Assembly (NCBI GenBank): GCA_001792895.1
Contig: MARA01000003.1
Coordinates: forward strand, 806,001-870,000
DNA: 64,000 bases
Source of the DNA: Lentinus brumalis
Taxonomy: Eukaryota > Basidiomycota > Agaricomycetes > Polyporales > Polyporaceae
Direction: 5' to 3'
Below are positions 58,887-64,000 of the stretch, in pieces; within the stretch, counting starts at the first letter, position 1; the number at the start of each line of letters is the position of its first letter. A program made the position numbers and the translations under genes. The notes beneath the pieces are model-generated. The model made no database searches, was not told the origin of the DNA, and saw only the letters and a list, made by a program, of their open reading frames with translations.

Positions 58887-59447
58887 ATGTCGCTGCATTC
58901 CGCTCCATCAGCATGTTCGGGTATGGGTAGGACACGCGTAAGTCCTGATAATGGTACTTTATGTGTGGTTTGCGCTGAACGGGCACGACCGCACTCCCAG
59001 CTCGTCCGTGTCTATAAAATCCCTCTTACAGGACCATCTTGCTTCACTTCTGTCCCAGTAGTTCGCAACAGTGGTGCCGACGGCCAGGATGTGCTGCTGC
59101 TGGATCAAGAGTGGTCTTTTGAAGGACCAGTGACAACGTTCAGCAGACGGAGACATGCCAGACACCACTATCACCCAGTATCTACTAGGCCCATACCCGC
59201 AACCTACCCGCCATCTCGTTCCGCATCCAACTTGAAAAGCGTTCACACCACGCATTTCGAGTGTACGTCATTCACAGCCACGACCCGGATCTTCCCTTCA
59301 ATCAAGAACTCAAGGCGCTTGAAGACGGACCACGCATAACGGCCGAGTTCATCGTGGTCGAGCACTCTGAGGGTGGAAGGCGCATCACCAATGCCAAGCC
59401 TGCAGACAAATCGGACATGGACCGTGTGGTTGTATCGTATGTACCTC
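58887..59447 (+). pseudogene. Orphan gene, family X copy B, apparently frameshifted
   Basis: Starts ATG 58887 (MSLHSAPSACSGMGRT), then a likely intron (GTAAGT near 58938 to CCCAG near 58999), then LVRVYKIPLTGPSCF and ATYPPSRSASNLKSVHTTH. From here the protein similarity to copy A continues only in the next frame as RVYVIHSHDPDLPFNQELKA and ITAEFIVVEHSEGGRRITNA. Relative to copy A one base seems to be missing near 59255, at CATTTCGAGTG. A GTATGT donor follows VVVS at 59437. It may be a decayed copy or an assembly indel; I give it as a probable pseudogene. Confidence 0.45.
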
Positions 59448-59840
59448 ATATCCTGTTGTTCATTCAAAGCTCTGACATGATAGTTGCAGCATTGCACAGA
59501 TGCTGCCAAAGCATCCTCCAAGGCCAAAAAGCTCTGTACAAGGGATCAGGAACGTTAACGCTTCTCAAGTTGCGGGGGTGCACAATATTGAACCTGTCTC
59601 ATATGATGTCCTACCACACTTGGCTTAGTTCTTCTCATGGCTGGCTACCAATCTTAATGCTCCAACTGAATTCGGACTCGTGAATCGCATTCAAATCAAT
59701 TATCCTGGAAAAGACTGGCTCGGCAATTGCATTTGAAAGGACGTGTTATCGTGGCAGAACGAGCCTTCAGCGCTATATTACGGTACATCAGTAGTCCATC
59801 ATCGGCACGACATCAGACAAGTGTGGCGTCAAATTCAACA
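59448..59840. other. No supported gene
   Basis: Short stretch that may contain a further exon of family X copy B (after a possible acceptor near 59487) but no clear coding signal. Confidence 0.4.
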
Positions 59841-60955
59841 TCAATGGCGACGAGCATACTCTGACAATGCCTGCTTGAGAATCGCTACATCTACCTTGTC
59901 CATCTCTTTGCGGTTGAGATACTCGCGGAACAACCCGTCCAGATCTGGTACACCCCGAGCCACTGCAATGAGCTTCTGGTGGCTTTTGACGCCGAGGTCC
60001 AGGAAGATTGGTAAGATGTGCGGCATGGGCATGACCAGACTTGACAGGAACTCGTTGACAGCGTGGAGGTCACCATCACGCGCGTCTTCGCGTGATTGAG
60101 GGATGGGATGGACAGACTCGCTAGATCCCGCCGTGCGAGACGTGGTGGCCGCTGGCAACGGACGTGACGAGAGCTCGGGATCATCCCCCAACCCGCCGCG
60201 ACGGACATCAGATGTGTCAGCAGGGCGTTTCTGTCTCGGCGGAGCGACACTGACGCGGCTCCTCTGCGTACGCACGACTTTGGCGATGGGACTGTCATTG
60301 ATGGTGACGCGCCGGCGACGGGAGGAGGTCTTCTTGGCATGTCGCCTCGCCGCATCTCGCCCGCTGTTGTTGCTGACAGTCTCGGTACTGGAGGTTTCCA
60401 TCGCCGATTCACGGCATGTCTGTGGAATGGCTGTCAGTGCATGATGCTACCTCGCTCTTTTGCGTTGATACGTACCTTCGCGTAATTGTCTTGCGTCAGT
60501 AGCAGCTTGGCGTATGCCATATGCGGCCAGCAGTTCGGATAGTCGTTCACCAGCGGCACGTTTGCACAAACCTGCCAGTAGTCGTGCAAGATCAGTAGAC
60601 GCGTCCGGAGCATATATGTTATCCATTGCTCACCGATTTCTTGTACCTCTCGAGCATCTTCGAGTCTTGATTGGCGAAGGTCTTTGTGAGGTCAAGCTCC
60701 TTCAACGCGCACTGTCTCATCTGGGACTGCAAAGTATAAGGTCAGATATCGGGCTTGTCTGCAAGACGCACTCACAATCACATCGCGGAACTCTTCCAAC
60801 TCGTCTAGATCCCCATATCCCATTGCAACCTCAAGCGTCTTGTCTGGTGTGCGCGACCTGTGTTTGTAAATGGACGAGGGTGCCTGCAACGGTGCGCTGA
60901 TGGTGCTCCGGGTACGTTTGGATGCTGATGACCTCGTCAGTAAAAAGAATTAGAC
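59841..60955 (-). CDS. Orphan nuclear-looking protein, SAM-like C-terminus
   Basis: A multi-exon gene read from about 60930 (SASKRTRSTISAPLQAPS, TLEVAMGYGDLDELEEFRDV), through SQMRQCALKELDLTKTFANQ and MLERYKKSV, then VCANVPLVNDYPNCWPHMAY with AKLLLTQDNYAK, into a basic Ser/Arg-rich region (AKKTSSRRRRVTINDSP). The C-terminus PHILPIFLDLGVKSHQKL, VPDLDGLFREYLNRKEM is helical and resembles a SAM-type interaction domain. It stops at 59841. The start exon is not certain; it may lie a little upstream of 60955. No assigned function. Confidence 0.55.
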
Positions 60956-62450
60956 GAAGGGTATTCAGACGCTTACGCATGTAAGCAAAACAACTGGAAA
61001 CGGGTGGCAGAGTTGGGTAAAGCTGGCAGCCTAGCACAGAACCTGCAGACGGCATTTATAGAGGTGGTGGAGAGTGATGCGGTATGCACTTATCTCGAGC
61101 TCTGCACCCCAGTATTCCATGTTGAGGCTCAATCGTGCACTGATCATGACGCGTTCTACGCCTACCGCAGCATATACCATGACACAGACATTGACAGAGG
61201 TTATATCAACGACCATAGCTTCACATCTGTCGGATATACAAACACGCAGCACACACCTATGATCGGTCACATACGATTCCCAGTCATACGAGAGTGTCGG
61301 GCAATGCAAGCGTGAATAACATGAACGTTAAATACGGCGGAACTCAATAGATTGTCTTCAAACGCGAACATCGGAGACGAAAAGATGAAACATTAGAGAC
61401 GGACACACAGAAGGGATGGTCATCTTGGCCTGCATGTGGGGAGAGATCAGTGAAGAACAGTATGCCAGGGGCGTACCTACATGACGGAGAGTCGGATATA
61501 CCATCCGGGCATTACTCACGCCAGCCTGCACAGTATTGTGACTACAGAATGGGCCAGACATCCCATGCTGCGCCGCACTCGGGCGTGCAGTAGCCTTAGC
61601 CTCCCTTCCACCTCGCTCAACACTACGCCATCCGAGTCGCACATCACTGGACCCCGCCTACAGACCCGGTCTTGCTCTCCTGGTAGATTGGCAATTGGAG
61701 ATGGAAGGTGGGCGGTGAGAAGATGGAGGCGAATAGTACAGAACAAGCAGAACAGTTTGCATGGGGGAATAGCCTCATGCAAACCAGGGTTGCGAGGAAG
61801 TGGTCGCAGTCGTGGTCGTAGTCGTAGTCGTAGTCGTAGTCGTAGTCGTAGTCGTAGTCGTAGTTGTAGTTGTGGTCGTGGTCGTGGTCGACATTGGACA
61901 TGCACAAGGCTCACTTGCATAGACGCCGTGTGTAAACAAGGCCAAACTGTGTCTGTGGCGCGAACCCGGACCGAGTCTGACCGATACCCGGAGAGCGCCG
62001 CATCAAACCTGTACTTGTTATGTGCGCAGACGCGGTATGGTCAGATACGTTTCCATTGGTTACGTGTCCAACGTCGCCATAGCCCAGGTCTGCCCGGAGG
62101 GCCTTGCTATGAGGCAATGAGGAGATGTTACGACGTCTGATCACTTGTGATGCTTGGCTTTCGCTGCGCAATGTATCCTTGTTTATATATATACGTACTT
62201 CATCCATGTCGATGTCTTCCACCACCACAGTTTTTGCGTAAACAAAGGCCGCACCGCGATGGGCCAAGGCCCCAACCAGTTCAATCATACATGACACCGT
62301 CACGGCGGAAATACAACAGTAGAGATACAGCAAAATACAACGGTAGAGATACAGCACGAGCACGAAACTTAGCACAAACAATTCAAATGGAACAGGACGG
62401 GCGGACTACCTGCCGCATCCATGATGCTCATGAGAAGGATCATACCTCGT
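60956..62450. other. Gene-poor stretch with microsatellite
   Basis: About 1.5 kb without a convincing gene. It holds the GTAGTC microsatellite (below) and, at 62086-62103, an inverted copy of the dispersed GGCCCTCCGGGCAGACCT sequence. A minus-strand open frame over 61911-62381 contains ALRADLGYGDV, matching the same repeat at 36215, but has no other support. Confidence 0.4.
61800..61895. repeat. GTAGTC / GTGGTC microsatellite
   Basis: Sixteen or so near-perfect hexamers or trinucleotide pairs (GTCGTA, drifting to GTTGTA and GTCGTG at the edges). Reads as Arg-Ser or Asp-Tyr repeats on the two strands, which is not evidence for a protein. Confidence 0.9.
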
Positions 62451-62607
62451 CCTACCCACTATACTCCTCCTGGGTGACGTCCTCCTTTTCCACAATGCGC
62501 TCTGCCCGCGGATCAACCTCCTCCACATTATCCTCACCGACATCGTCATCAGAATAATACACTTCGCCAAGTTCGCAATCTTCCTGAAAACCGACAACCT
62601 CCCAGAC

Positions 62608-63211
62608 AGACTCACGGCGGGCACAGCCCCGAAAGTGGCGGCGAGAAATCTTCGTAAAATCCTCCACGTAGCTCAGCTGCCACGGAATTAACGACAACAT
62701 AACGAGGGCCAGAAAAGGTGTCCTTTCACTGGACCGCGTCCGGCATTCCTGGCGGCGAGAAAGGACACCTTTCCCGGTCATTTCTGCGAGACAATGGACT
62801 GCCCGAAATGGGCATGGTATGCATCTCAACGCCAACTTTTCCGGGATCCGAGAAGTTTCGCCAAGTAGGCCTCCTTTGTCTTCGCTATCTCGTGTCCGAA
62901 AAGCTTGATCGAGCCAAAAATCTTCGTGATATCAACGGAGAACGTCCATTGAAGGACACCTTTGTCTGGGTATCATTTTCTGCGCCGAGAAAGTTCAGTG
63001 AATGCTAGCCTTTCTCGTGCTTTTCCAGCGGTTTGAAATTCCAGACAAATGTGTCCTTTCTCGCACTCAGAAAAGTCAGTCGGAGTCGCATGAAAGGCGA
63101 CTTTTCCTGATCCCTGTAAAGTTGTCAGAAACTCCGCGGCAGCTGAGCTACGTGGAGGATTACCTGAAGATTTCTCGCGGCCAATTCTGGGGCCGTGCCC
63201 GCCGTGACTCC
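62608..63211. repeat. Inverted repeat (fold-back) with paralogous coding arms
   Basis: The left arm (about 62608-62722) and the reverse complement of the right arm (about 63098-63211) match closely, for instance ATCCTCCACGTAGCTCAGCT and CGGCGGGCAC. Lower similarity continues inwards to about 62800 and 63020, including GAGAAAGGACAC. Outward-facing frames on the two arms encode related peptides: QLSYVEDFTKISRRHF on the minus strand and QLSYVEDYLKISRGQF on the plus strand. The arms are about 375 bp apart. Confidence 0.7.
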
Positions 63212-63331
63212 TCAGGGGGGGCATCCTGCAAAACCGCCCTCAGCCGCATCATGCCAGCGCCCTCACCAAAGGTCCAGACCACACGCAACTTCTCCATCAA
63301 GTCCTCACCAGCACTGTCAAAAGAACAATGA

Positions 63332-64000
63332 GCGCAATGAGCAGCGACATCCATCAAGAGATGAATTTACTCACTCCTCTCTCTCCAGCCACTCAACGAA
63401 CCGGGCCGTACCCGAAGCCCATGCCATGACCTCGGCATCGACATACCCGAACCCTGGGCAGTCATGGCCATGCGCCGTACCATGCGAGCGGTCCGCAGCT
63501 TGATTGAGGATATCAACGTAGCAGCGCAGCAGCGCAGCAGCGCAGCACTGCGGCGCAAACATTGTTATAGACGAATGGGAACCTGCGACTGCTGCGAGGC
63601 ATTGGTCCTGGGATCCAAGGAACGGTGCTGTCGCACGATGGGCAGCGGAGCACTGAATGCCACAGCCCGCAGCATGGAAACACATCCGAGAAGGCCCATT
63701 GAAGGATACAGTGCGCACAGAACGAGTGGCTACATCCCGCGCCGTTCAGCGAGTATGGGCGTGCCCTGTAGATATACCTGTCAGCTTACGATAGCGCATC
63801 CGACGAGAACAAGGACTCACAGGACGCGCAAACACCTAATCATATGCACGTCAGTATCAATACCAACGCAAAAGACAAGAAACGTACAATATGCAGGTCA
63901 GCTTGCGATGCAACTCCGACAACACCCACTGCACATGAAGGGAAGGGTCGACCGTCAAGACAACGTCAACCGTGCGGGAAACGTCTGCTGGATGTGTATC
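63332..64000. other. End of window, no gene assigned
   Basis: No supported gene. A short AGCAGCGC repeat lies at about 63522-63550. The final 250 bp may hold small exons with GT/AG borders but carry no recognisable motif. Confidence 0.4.

Noticed and set aside
36000..60000. Mating-type locus (homeodomain or pheromone receptor)
   Set aside because: No homeodomain (WFxNxR), no pheromone precursor CaaX peptide and no usual flanking marker gene was found; the seven-helix protein at 25.3-27.8 kb lies elsewhere and lacks receptor motifs of that class.
61481..62140. Long frame with Arg-Ser repeats, like an SR splicing protein
   Set aside because: The repeats are produced by the GTAGTC microsatellite; the flanks have no RRM or other domain, and the opposite strand reads equally open.
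1..64000. CRISPR arrays, rRNA genes, bacterial operons
   Set aside because: None seen; the sequence is eukaryotic with spliceosomal introns throughout.

Overview
The window is nuclear DNA of a filamentous basidiomycete, most likely an Agaricomycete (mushroom or polypore type). Nearly every gene is broken by several short introns of about 50-65 bp with GT-AG borders and CTRAC-like branch points, and coding GC is above 50%. The conserved proteins are fungal, and the orphan families are of the kind seen in mushroom genomes. Genes are densely packed, often as head-to-head pairs with short shared promoters. I cannot name the species. All calls come from reading translations and splice sites by eye; no database search was run.

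Positions 1-34.7 kb form a conserved housekeeping block: Nup170/Nup155 nucleoporin (5' part only), CDK11-type kinase, RAP1 telomere protein, D-lactate/D-2-hydroxyglutarate dehydrogenase, a WD40 protein, an arrestin-like trafficking adaptor, a DUF1764 protein, SWI1 (ARID subunit of SWI/SNF), a Rab5-type GTPase, a secreted alginate-lyase-like protein, an orphan seven-helix membrane protein, adenylate kinase isoenzyme 6, a DUF7726-like protein, a secreted PNGase A-like amidase and an INO80 subunit B (Ies2) homologue. Several of these act in the nucleus (SWI/SNF, INO80, telomere, pore, CDK), but nothing indicates a functional cluster; this looks like ordinary gene order.

Positions 34.7-64 kb are very different. 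This is an accessory region with long gene-poor stretches, minisatellites, MITE-like elements and small orphan genes, some apparently frameshifted. A C2H2 zinc-finger gene lies next to an orphan gene (called family X here) at two places, 36.5-38.4 kb and 57.7-59.4 kb, which points to duplication of a two-gene module. A third C2H2 gene is at 56.1-57.2 kb.

The most interesting object is a complete 4.5 kb DNA transposon at 45142-49649. It has 25 bp terminal inverted repeats and a TA target duplication. It carries one uninterrupted gene of about 1297 codons that joins an apparently active Ulp1-type (C48) cysteine protease to a pogo/DDE_1-type transposase. A 268 bp MITE at 35751-36018 has TA duplications, perfect 25 bp ends beginning with the same CTGTA, and the same TGTGAC-type subterminal motifs, so it may be a non-autonomous relative. 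A second MITE at 55611-56025 is packed with CTAGAT motifs. The transposon sits in CGA-rich sequence just beyond the end of a RING-finger gene, whose 3' end may have been displaced.
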